Both the position numbers and the translations under genes were made by a program. 64,000 bases of DNA, taken from the NCBI GenBank assembly GCA_001767525.1, contig MELF01000024.1, positions 1-64,000 on the forward strand, in the 5' to 3' direction. The DNA is from Acidobacteria bacterium RIFCSPLOWO2_12_FULL_68_19. Its GTDB lineage: Bacteria > Acidobacteriota > Vicinamibacteria > Vicinamibacterales > UBA2999. This document shows, one piece after another, positions 1 through 7,628 of this stretch. Below the pieces are notes generated by a model. That model had not been told where the DNA came from, searched no databases, and saw nothing but the letters and a program-made list of their open reading frames with translations. The stretch's first letter is position 1. Each line of letters begins with the position of its first letter.

Positions 1-55
1 CACCACGATCCGTTGAGGCGACGTGATCACCGATAGGGATATCGGGTCATCAACC

Positions 56-340
56 TCAGTTCACATTTGTGCGCTTTTCGATGAGCGCCAACACGCTCGT
101 CGGCCACCAGCGAAAGCGCCCGCGAGAGAGCCGCTTGTGCGCGAGCCAAAACCCCTGGCCGTCATAGCACAGCAGCCGCAGCGCGGTTTGCCGCCGGTTC
201 CGGAACACGAACACGCAGCCCGAGAACGGATCGGCCACCAGGACCTCGCGGCAGACGCGGGCCAGCCCGTCGATGCCCTTCCGGAAGTCCTGCGGCTCCA
301 CTGCCACCAACAGCCGCATCTGCGGCGTCAACTGGATCAC
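56..340 (-). pseudogene. tnpB: IS66-family TnpB (Orf2), C-terminally truncated
   Basis: The first roughly 80 residues match IS66 Orf2 (TnpB), an accessory protein needed for transposition. The recognisable core includes DFRKGIDGLA, DPFSGCVFVFRNRR and KRLSRGRFRWW. After the FRWW segment the sequence stops resembling the family, and the frame ends at about 94 residues where roughly 115 is usual, so the 3' end has been lost. The GTG start at 340 overlaps the TGA stop of the upstream tnpA gene (GTGA), the usual IS66 coupling. The transposase gene that should follow tnpB on this strand is missing, so this is a dead remnant. Confidence 0.75.
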
Positions 341-738
341 CCCTCGGGCCCCCACGCCGCGTGGACGAGCGCGAGGAGATCGGGCACGCGCAGATCCGAC
401 ACCTCCAGGCGCAGACGCCGGCCGCGCGATCCGTCCACCGCGATCACGCTGGGTCCGAGGCCCACCGCGGGCGCTGCGCCGACCTCCACGAACGTGGGCC
501 GCGCCGCGCGCGCGTCGTCGGGCGGCGCGCCGACGCGGATCTTCAGTGTGCCCTGATCGACGCGCAATGCCCGCGCCGTCGGGCCCACGCCGTGGCGCCG
601 GGCCAGGCGCACCGCCGCCGCCCACAGCGCCGCCGGCATCGGCCCGCCCCGATGCGGTCGCGTCTCGCGCCAGCGCGCGATCCGCTGCCGCACGGCCGCG
701 CCGCCCGGCGCGGTGTCGATCGATGTCCGGTGGGCCAT
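337..738 (-). CDS. tnpA: IS66-family accessory protein TnpA-like
   Basis: This 133-residue basic protein sits directly upstream of, and is coupled to, a TnpB remnant. It has the IS66 TnpA arrangement: a helix-turn-helix-like N-terminal half (residues about 20-65, with VRLARRHGVGPTARALRVD) and a C-terminal segment ending in a VIAVDGSRGRRLRLEVSD-type strand. Such proteins assist IS66 transposition, probably as DNA-binding factors. The frame looks intact but the rest of its element is broken, so it is probably non-functional. Overlapping frames on the plus strand are high-GC shadows. Confidence 0.65.
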   Translation of the reverse strand: MAHRTSIDTAPGGAAVRQRIARWRETRPHRGGPMPAALWAAAVRLARRHGVGPTARALRVDQGTLKIRVGAPPDDARAARPTFVEVGAAPAVGLGPSVIAVDGSRGRRLRLEVSDLRVPDLLALVHAAWGPEG

Positions 739-800
739 CAGTCCGTCCTCCTGGCTCGCACGAGCCGACGGACCAACGGTAGCAAGGACGGTCAGGTCAA

Positions 801-1346
801 TTCACGCAGGCTTGCCGGAAGGACACGAAGCAGTGGCCGTCGGCCTGTGCGGAGATTGGGGCGCTGATTGGCGAGTTGTATGCGGTCGAGCGCCTCGTGC
901 CGGGGCCGTTTCCTGGCGACGCGGCGGCGCAGGCCCTTCGGCAGCAGCTCCGACACGAGCGCTCGAAGCCGCTCCTCGATCGGATCTGGCACTGGGCCAC
1001 CGTGCAGGTCGGCCTCCCGCGCAGCGATTTCGGCAAGGCCGTGCGCTACATGCTCGAGCGCTGGGACGGCCTGACGCGCTTCGTCGACGATCCGCGGGTC
1101 CCGCTGGACAACAACGCCGCCGAACGCGTGTTACGCGGACCGGTCGTCGGCCGCAAGAATCACTATGGCTCGCGGTCGTTGCGGGGCACCCAGGTCGCCG
1201 CGCTCTTTTACACGCTCTGCGAGACCGCCAAGCTGGTCGGCGTCGATCCCCGCGCGTACCTGCTCCGGGCGCTCTCCACCGCGATCGCACAGCCCGGTGC
1301 GGTCACGCTGCCGGACGATCTCCTCGCCTCGACGCAAGCCGCGTAG
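801..1346 (+). pseudogene. IS66-family transposase (TnpC), C-terminal fragment
   Basis: The frame from about 801 reads as the C-terminal third of an IS66 DDE transposase. IGELYAVERL is followed by the hallmark PLDNNAAERVLR, then GRKNHYGSRSLRGTQVAALFYTL and the small IS66 C-terminal domain. The annotated start is only where the similarity becomes readable: the N-terminal zinc-finger region and the first catalytic aspartate are absent. The catalytic Glu of the DNNxxER motif is present. It lies on the opposite strand to the tnpA/tnpB remnant, so the two pieces come from an inversion or from two elements. The junction is near 740-800, where GGCTCG and CGAGCC form a short inverted repeat. Confidence 0.8.
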
Positions 1347-1352
1347 TCCCTC

Positions 1353-1458
1353 GACCGACCGACGCCGCTCGACGGGGACGCCGACGGGGTGCGGCGAGGT
1401 CATACGACCGACCGACGCCGCTCGACGGGGACGCCGACGGGGTGCGGCGAGGTCATAC
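1353..1458. repeat. Perfect 53-bp tandem duplication
   Basis: Positions 1353-1405 and 1406-1458 are identical, beginning with GACCGACCGACGCCGCTCG. The repeat lies just after the transposase fragment, so it probably arose by slippage or repair at the broken transposon end. The rest of 1459-1625 shows no convincing gene. Confidence 0.9.
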
Positions 1459-1625
1459 CATTGCTTCGCATCTCTGAATATCTCTATCGCCATGTCCGGT
1501 CCTGATGATCTTGGCCTGTCAGTTCCTGTATCCGCACCGCGAGGCCCGCCCCTGGAATGAAAGGAAGCCGCTCCGCCGGTACGAGCGTCGGCCTTTGGAG
1601 AACATAGGGCTTGATAAGAATCGCA

Positions 1626-2552
1626 TCATCGATAATCCTGCCAGACGTCGACTCCCCTCCCTGCCACGCTCAAGTAGCCTGTCCGATAACTTGTGGTTGG
1701 ATTCGCCGTCGCGGAGACCGTCACAGTCCCGCTGCCGCTGCCGGTCGCCCCGCGAGTAATCGTCAGCCAGCTTGTCGCGCTCGTTGCTGTCCAACTGCAC
1801 GTGCTATAGGTGCTGACGTTGATGGTCCTGGTACCACCAGCCTTCGGTATCATGTCGGAGAATGTCGATGTCGGCGACACGCTATACGTGCACGCTGTCT
1901 GGGTGACCGTGATTCTCTGCCCTCCCACAGTTAGTGTGCCAGAGCGCTGAGCCCCGGTATTCCCACTTACCGAGAATGTCACGGTCCCGTTGCCGCTGCC
2001 CGTCGCTCCCTGTGTAATGGCCAGCCAGCTTGCCTGGCTTGTCGCCGTCCAGCCGCACGCGCTGGTAGTTCTGACACTGACAGTTCCAGTCCCGCCCGTC
2101 GCCCCCACGTTGACCGACGTCGGCGATACGGTGTAGACGCACCCGCTGGCTTGGGTAATCGTGAAGCTGCGCCCGGCGATTGTCAGGATACCTGTTCGAC
2201 CTTCCCCCGCATTGGCTGCAACCGAGTAGTTGACGGTGCCATCCCCCTTGCCACTATTGTTCGCGAGCGTGACCCAGCTCAACTCGACACCAGCCGCCGT
2301 CCAGTCGCAGGCGCCCGAAGAGGCCGTCACGATCACTGTTCCAGTGCCGGCCCCGGACCCGTGACTGCGGGAGGCCGGTGTAATCTCAAAGGTGCAAGTC
2401 GGCATGGTCGGGTAGCCTTCGAGTCTGTCTTTACATGCAGCAACGAGGCCGATTACCAAGACAGCGCCGAGGCAGGCAAGAGATTTCCGACCATTGGCGC
2501 AAAGCGCATGAGTAACGGCACGACGCCCTTTGCCTTGACAGTTACGAGCCAC
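1626..2552 (-). CDS. Secreted lipoprotein with three BACON-type domains
   Basis: The GTG start at 2552 is preferred because CGGAGGG lies about seven bases upstream; the frame also extends 14 codons further. The N-terminus is a lipoprotein signal with a basic n-region, a hydrophobic stretch and a lipobox ending VAAC, so the mature protein should be lipid-anchored outside the cytoplasm. Three roughly 80-residue repeats follow, each with a CxWTA core (CDWTA, CGWTA, CSWTA), a SWLxIT-type strand and a closing GxLTVGGxxxxVTQ-type strand. These are hallmarks of BACON, an Ig-like fold linked to carbohydrate, mucin or protein binding. It is the last gene of the minus-strand operon and is likely a surface binding module of that system. 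The ligand is unknown. Confidence 0.75.
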   Translation of the reverse strand: MARNCQGKGRRAVTHALCANGRKSLACLGAVLVIGLVAACKDRLEGYPTMPTCTFEITPASRSHGSGAGTGTVIVTASSGACDWTAAGVELSWVTLANNSGKGDGTVNYSVAANAGEGRTGILTIAGRSFTITQASGCVYTVSPTSVNVGATGGTGTVSVRTTSACGWTATSQASWLAITQGATGSGNGTVTFSVSGNTGAQRSGTLTVGGQRITVTQTACTYSVSPTSTFSDMIPKAGGTRTINVSTYSTCSWTATSATSWLTITRGATGSGSGTVTVSATANPTTSYRTGYLSVAGRGVDVWQDYR

Positions 2553-2607
2553 CTTCGTTCCCTCCGTGATCCAAAGAGGAGGATCCAGCCTCACTGGGAC
2601 CGCAGCA

Positions 2608-3582
2608 CTACCTTCCTGCCAGGCGCCACACGAGGTGGACGCCCCTGGTTGACGGCTCGACGCTCACTCGCACGTTCGATTCGTTCGCGGGGCTCCCGAT
2701 GGCCTGCCGTAAGACGAGATAGGCGACAGAGAAACTGGCAGTTGCGATAGATGCCCGCCGCCAGGTGTCGCGCCGTTCTTGGATCGGCTCGAGGTCAGAC
2801 CTCGGTAACTGTCGCTCGGCTACGGCCTTCTTGAGCTTGTCGTCTTCGACCAACGCCATCGCCAGGGTTCCACCGGCACCAATGAGGCCCAGCGTGAACG
2901 GTACCAGCGACAGGCGGCCGCGTCGAACCTCGATCTGGACGACCTGTGTCGCACCGCGTCCGACCTCGACCTGTTGGCGCACTGTCTGCTCGCCGCGGCG
3001 CAACGCCACCTGATGAACGCCGGGCTTGACCACAACGGGATTTGATACGTCCACCAGCACATCGTCCACCGTGACCTGCGCATCTCGCGGCGAAACCGTG
3101 ATTGTCAGCCAAGCCACCTGACAGATCTGATTGAAGCGGTCGACCAGACGTCGAGACATGAATCGCTGATCGATGACGAAGCTTGGTGCCACGGCGCACA
3201 GCGTTCGCAGGTCCTGATCCGCCTGATCCGGCTGGCCAAGATTCAATCGGATCTCGGCCCGATAACTGAGACTACACGCGAGCACCGCGGTCTCCACGAC
3301 GGTTCTGCGCGCATCTCGTGCGCGAAGACCGTCGATGATTTCTGAGAAGAGAGGGATCGTCTGAGGCTGGTCTTCGGTGCCGAACACTTTGACCGCGCTC
3401 GCGAAGTTTGGCGGGGCGGGCTGGCCGCCGGGCTGACTGCAGTTCGTAGCCGAGATCAGAACGCCAGACGGTCCTGCTCCGACCTGGGCCCGCGCGGGTC
3501 GGACGGTTGCTGGTACCAACATCACTGCAACAATCAGGAGGACGGCGCCCGCTGGAGTCGCAGTGAAGAGAGCGCTATGCAC
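2608..3582 (-). CDS. Secreted PEGA-domain protein
   Basis: The start is taken as GTG 3582 because a GAGGGAGGG ribosome-binding site lies immediately upstream; the frame extends further but that part looks non-coding. The product has an N-terminal signal peptide (VLLIVAVMLVPATV then a PARAQ cleavage region). A helical, TPR-like segment (about residues 75-150) leads to a PEGA domain (about 160-230; the WLTITVSPRDAQVTVDD strand and the KPGVHQVALRRG turn are typical). Next come a hydrophobic segment (LVPFTLGLIGAGGTLAMAL) and a charged tail. PEGA modules are found in surface and envelope proteins. It lies between the PPC-repeat protein and the BACON lipoprotein, so all three probably act on the envelope side of one complex. 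Confidence 0.6.
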   Translation of the reverse strand: MHSALFTATPAGAVLLIVAVMLVPATVRPARAQVGAGPSGVLISATNCSQPGGQPAPPNFASAVKVFGTEDQPQTIPLFSEIIDGLRARDARRTVVETAVLACSLSYRAEIRLNLGQPDQADQDLRTLCAVAPSFVIDQRFMSRRLVDRFNQICQVAWLTITVSPRDAQVTVDDVLVDVSNPVVVKPGVHQVALRRGEQTVRQQVEVGRGATQVVQIEVRRGRLSLVPFTLGLIGAGGTLAMALVEDDKLKKAVAERQLPRSDLEPIQERRDTWRRASIATASFSVAYLVLRQAIGSPANESNVRVSVEPSTRGVHLVWRLAGR

Positions 3583-3723
3583 GTCCCTCCCTCGTATTTC
3601 TACCGATCGAGACGATGCACACCTATGGTTACGTGTGGCCAGCCAAGCCCAGAGATGGTACGCAGGGCAGCGTGGAGAGGAGGCAAAGCACATCAACATA
3701 CGGCAGTCCTCATATCACCTTTC

Positions 3724-6480
3724 CTATGGCCGCCTTCCCATGATCTGCTGGCCGTCGGTGGTGACGTCTCTGGATATTTCTGTTCCACTCCCATCAGGCC
3801 ACCTGAACCGGAAATTGTGCGCGCCAACCGTGAGCGGCACCTCGTACGGTGGCTCATTACCCACGTAGACGCCGTTGATCCAGACACTGCTGGTGTTGGG
3901 ATTGCCGACTACGTTCACGCGACGTACTGGCGGCAGCGTGTGAACGAAGGTCTGACCCGCAGCCAGAGTCAGTGGGAGAGTCGTCGGGCGTACATAGAGC
4001 AGACTCGGCGCTCGAATTTCGACCTCATAGTTTCCGGCCGGCAGGCTCCTTTCGTGACTGAGGGCAGGTCCCGAGAGCTCACGGCCGAGCGTCACCCGAA
4101 TTGGATAATCTGCACGGATGATCAACCGTGCCGGAGCGGGCGGCGGAGGCGCCACTGGTGGAACCGGTGCCGGCGATGGCAGTGGAACCGGAGCTGGCGG
4201 TGGCAGAGGGTCGGGTCCGAACACCGCGGGCGGCCCGACTCGTGGCGTCCGCAGCAGACGCCCAAGCTGGTCGGGTCCGAACACCGCGGGCGGCCCGGAC
4301 CTGTCGGCGCTGCCGGGGGTCGGGACCGAAGGGGCGCTGCCATTCAGCGACAGCGTGTAGGCCCCACGTTGATTGGCCTCGTAGGCCTTGGCTTCAATCC
4401 GATAGGTTCCGGTGACTGGGAGCCGAATCGCGATGCGGGAATCGGTGCCGTCCGCATCGTCGTTCTCGGCCACGACCTTTCCGTCTGGGCCGACCAGAAA
4501 GAGGTACGCGTCGAACGAGGCTCTTAGTGCAATCGTCAGGCTCTGGCCAGCGCTGCCCTGGAAGGTGTATTGGTCTCCTTTGGAATTCCTCCACCGCGGA
4601 GTCTCGCAGTCGGCATCCGCCAGGACGCCCTTCACGGTCTGGCCAAGGCTGATCGCAAGCGGTGTGCAGGAGTCGAAGCGGTCGACTATGTCGACTATGT
4701 CGACTGACGACGCTCTCAGCGTGTAGGCCCCCCTTGCCTCGTCGCCATAGCCGACGGCTTCGACCGTGTATGTGCCCGTGGCCGGAAGCTGTGTCTGGAT
4801 CCGCGAATTGGTGCCGTCCGCATCGTCGTTCTCGGCGACGACGCCTCCATTCGGGCCGACGAGGAACAGGTATGTGTCGAACGGCCCCGTCATCGTAATC
4901 GTCACACTTTGGTCGGCGCTGCCCTGGAAAGTGTATTGGTCTCCTTTCGAGTCCCGCCGCCGTGGCGCCCAGCAGTCGGACTCGGTCAAGCTGCCGGCTA
5001 CTGTTTGTCCGAACGCGATTGCAGTTGACGTGCAGGGCGAGGTCATGCTCAGTGTATACGTCCCGCGCGCGTTGCCATCGAAACCAATGGCTTCGACCGT
5101 GTACGTGCCGCTGCTCGGGAGCTGCGTCTGGATACGTGAATTCGTGCCGTCCGCATCATCGTTCTCGGCCATGACGGTTCCGTCAGGGCCGAACAGCAAG
5201 AGGTACGTATCGAACGATGCCTTCATCGCGATCGTCGTACGCTGGCCCGCGCTGCCTTGAAAGGCGTAGCGATCACCTTTCGACGGCGGACGGCGTGAAG
5301 CGGCGCAATCAGCATCGCTGAGCATTCCCGTAATCGACTGGCCAGGTGTGATCGCCGCCACGTCGCACGGTGGGGGCGGAGGAGGTTCGACCGGAGTGGT
5401 CGCCGCCGTCAAACCCGTCGCGCCGGACACGGTCAATGTGTAATCGCCCTCTCCGTCGGAATAGGCCATTGCTTCGATGGTGTAGGTCCCGGCGGTCGGC
5501 AGGCGTATCTGAATGCGTGAGTTCGTGCCGTCCGCATCGTCGTTCTCGGCGACCACCCGCCGATCGGGACCGAGCAGAGCGAGATACGTGTCGAACGGAC
5601 TCCTCATGGTGACCGTGACGTTGTCGCCACCGGCGCCGTCGAAGGTGAAGATGTCGGCCCTGCCTCGTCGCGATGTCGCCGTGCAATCGTCGTCGGCGAG
5701 GTTGCCGGTGATTGGTTGGCCGGACACGATCGTTGTGGGAGCACATCCGGGGCTTGCAGGCGCTGGCGTAGACATCGAGCTTTCGGGAACCGACGAGGGC
5801 GTCGAGCTGAAGAGCCTCGAAACAGAGATGGCGAATATGACGACGGCCGGTCCCGCGCCGGCATACAGCGCGAACCTGGATTTCTTCCGAGTCGAAGGAC
5901 TCGGAACTGCGGCGGGGGGAGGGAGATCCGGGTCGGGGGCGACCTGTATCGAGCGTCGCGTCCGTCGGCGCGCGGCGGGCCGCTCCGGCGCCCCCTGGGC
6001 GGCGTTCTCGAGGCGTGCAAGCAGCTCGTAGGCGCGCGGGTGCGCCGGATCGATCTGGATCGCGTTCTCGGCCTCAGCCCGCGCGGCGCTCCAGTCCTGC
6101 CTCCGGAGCGCCTCTTCCGCGCCCGTCAGATGGCGATCGAGCCGTGCTTTCAGCTCCTCGCCCGGGGCCCCGTACCTAGTGGGAGGATTACTTGCCATCG
6201 GCCAGCATCCTGGCGCGCGCGATTGCGCGAGCTGCAACGAGTGGACCGGAGATGCTCCCGAGTCCGCCACGGCCGTGTGCTGCAGCTCATCGGCAGCGAT
6301 CGCCTTGACGAGGTGATCTGGTTCGGCCGGCAGCTCACGCTCGCGATGAGGCCAACCACAGAATCCACAGGTAGGCCCCTCATCGGAAACCCAGCACACG
6401 GCGCCGTCGTTGGGACAGTGCACAGGCGGCTGCTGAGACGAGACGTCCCAGGAGGAAGAAGTGTCGCCAGATGCGGTCAC
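3724..6480 (-). CDS. Zinc-ribbon/TPR/TM protein with four PPC domains and PEGA-like tail
   Basis: This is a 918-residue mosaic. Residues 22-41 hold a CxxxxxxC...CxxC zinc-ribbon-like motif (Cys22, 29, 38, 41). About 105-160 is TPR-like helix. A single transmembrane helix spans about 202-223. Four pre-peptidase C-terminal (PPC) beta-sandwich repeats follow between about 245 and 690, each with the signature AENDDADGT and a GTYxxEA strand. A Pro-rich linker carries a duplicated GPPAVFGPD segment, and two PEGA-like units end the protein (VWINGVYVGNEPPYEVPLTVG). No signal peptide is visible, so it should be a bitopic membrane protein with the ribbon/TPR part in the cytoplasm and the PPC part outside. 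The ATG overlaps the previous stop (ATGA), so translation is coupled. Zinc binding is inferred from cysteine spacing only. Confidence 0.7.
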   Translation of the reverse strand: MTASGDTSSSWDVSSQQPPVHCPNDGAVCWVSDEGPTCGFCGWPHRERELPAEPDHLVKAIAADELQHTAVADSGASPVHSLQLAQSRAPGCWPMASNPPTRYGAPGEELKARLDRHLTGAEEALRRQDWSAARAEAENAIQIDPAHPRAYELLARLENAAQGAPERPAARRRTRRSIQVAPDPDLPPPAAVPSPSTRKKSRFALYAGAGPAVVIFAISVSRLFSSTPSSVPESSMSTPAPASPGCAPTTIVSGQPITGNLADDDCTATSRRGRADIFTFDGAGGDNVTVTMRSPFDTYLALLGPDRRVVAENDDADGTNSRIQIRLPTAGTYTIEAMAYSDGEGDYTLTVSGATGLTAATTPVEPPPPPPCDVAAITPGQSITGMLSDADCAASRRPPSKGDRYAFQGSAGQRTTIAMKASFDTYLLLFGPDGTVMAENDDADGTNSRIQTQLPSSGTYTVEAIGFDGNARGTYTLSMTSPCTSTAIAFGQTVAGSLTESDCWAPRRRDSKGDQYTFQGSADQSVTITMTGPFDTYLFLVGPNGGVVAENDDADGTNSRIQTQLPATGTYTVEAVGYGDEARGAYTLRASSVDIVDIVDRFDSCTPLAISLGQTVKGVLADADCETPRWRNSKGDQYTFQGSAGQSLTIALRASFDAYLFLVGPDGKVVAENDDADGTDSRIAIRLPVTGTYRIEAKAYEANQRGAYTLSLNGSAPSVPTPGSADRSGPPAVFGPDQLGRLLRTPRVGPPAVFGPDPLPPPAPVPLPSPAPVPPVAPPPPAPARLIIRADYPIRVTLGRELSGPALSHERSLPAGNYEVEIRAPSLLYVRPTTLPLTLAAGQTFVHTLPPVRRVNVVGNPNTSSVWINGVYVGNEPPYEVPLTVGAHNFRFRWPDGSGTEISRDVTTDGQQIMGRRP

Positions 6481-7625
6481 GGGGTCCTCATCACGCCCTT
6501 GATGACGTCTAGAGGGGTTCCGTGATCGAATCTCGCGATTGCCGGCTTCGTGGTCAGGATCCTTTCTCCCACAAGCGGTTCACGTTCATCCTTGAGTTCA
6601 AAAAAGAGCGTGAAATCAGGATTCCAGATCGTTCCTTCACCGAGCACAAGCCAGAACTCACTTGCTTTGGTTCTTCGAAATCCGATCAACTTGTTTGCGC
6701 TCGTGCCTTCATTGAACTCGAATTGTCCGCCGCGAGTCACAAAAGAGCCCCAACGCACGCCCTGCCGAGTCGCCTGTTCTGTCAGCGATTCAAGAGTCAT
6801 GGAACCCTGACAGTACGCATCGAGTGGCAACTCCGTCTGGCGACTTGAGCCTCTGGGCGAGTCGGCCGAGGTGGCAATGGCGGGAGTTTGCCAACTCTTG
6901 GGTATCTCACCATCGCCGAAAGATTCCGATTCGATTTCCTTTGGCGTGCGTGTACCTGCTTTGGGCTCGATGCGATCATCAAGACTTTTCAGGGCGCGCA
7001 GGATGTCATCGGTGGCCTGAGAGCGCGCGACGTGCTTATCTAGGTAGCTAATGGTGACACCAAGGTTGGCCAGCTTGCCACCAAGGTTGGCCAGCTTGCT
7101 TTGTTGCTTGAACGAGATGACGATAAGCGCGAGTATCCCAACTGAGCCCAGCGCACCCAGCACCAAGAGCAATACGGATACAAATTCAGTTTGTTGATCG
7201 CTTGGCCGTGCAGCTACGCCGTTGCCGGAAAGCCTGATCCTCATGAGATCGTCGTCCACCGTCAGCTCAGCGTTGTGACGCCCTTCATCTGTTGGAGAGA
7301 ATGTCACAGCGATCTCGCACGTAGTGCTCTGATCAGGCCAGGCGCACGATGGATTGGCGGCGACGAATCCATGGTCCGGGGTGACTTTGATCGCCAATGC
7401 CGGCAGCTTTTGGCCATCTTGGTCGGTCAACGTGATTGTCTTCTCGGATGCCGTGTTTACCGGCTGGTCACCAAAGTCGATTGCGGATACGCCTAGCGCT
7501 CGTGGCTCTAGTGCGTCAGCGGACCCGGCACCCTCCTGAGCAGCTCCTAGCGATGCTCCCCAGGTGACAAACGCGAGGCTCAGAACGAGACCAACGGTCG
7601 AAATGACAACGACGAGACGGGCCAT
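6477..7625 (-). CDS. Membrane protein with signal sequence and ASPM/SPD-2/Hydin-like Ig domain
   Basis: The 382-residue product starts with a signal peptide (LVVVISTVGLVLSLAFV). Residues about 45-135 form a choice-of-anchor/ASH-type beta-sandwich (VSAIDFGDQPVN, then TCEIAVTFSPTDEGRHNAELTV). A transmembrane helix follows at about 150-170 (VSVLLLVLGALGSVGILALIVI). The C-terminal half starts with a short coiled coil containing a duplicated KLANLGGKLANLG segment and continues into an unrecognised 200-residue domain. Topology is therefore outside-Ig, one helix, inside domain. It follows the Hsp70-like gene by three bases and overlaps the next gene by four, so it belongs to the same transcript. I do not recognise the cytoplasmic domain. 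Confidence 0.65.
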   Translation of the reverse strand: MARLVVVISTVGLVLSLAFVTWGASLGAAQEGAGSADALEPRALGVSAIDFGDQPVNTASEKTITLTDQDGQKLPALAIKVTPDHGFVAANPSCAWPDQSTTCEIAVTFSPTDEGRHNAELTVDDDLMRIRLSGNGVAARPSDQQTEFVSVLLLVLGALGSVGILALIVISFKQQSKLANLGGKLANLGVTISYLDKHVARSQATDDILRALKSLDDRIEPKAGTRTPKEIESESFGDGEIPKSWQTPAIATSADSPRGSSRQTELPLDAYCQGSMTLESLTEQATRQGVRWGSFVTRGGQFEFNEGTSANKLIGFRRTKASEFWLVLGEGTIWNPDFTLFFELKDEREPLVGERILTTKPAIARFDHGTPLDVIKGVMRTP

Positions 7626-7628
7626 GGC

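Noticed and set aside
4211-4297. 27-bp direct repeat in the PPC-protein gene as a mobile or regulatory element
   Set aside because: It is in frame and encodes the duplicated GPPAVFGPD linker, so it is protein-level repetition.
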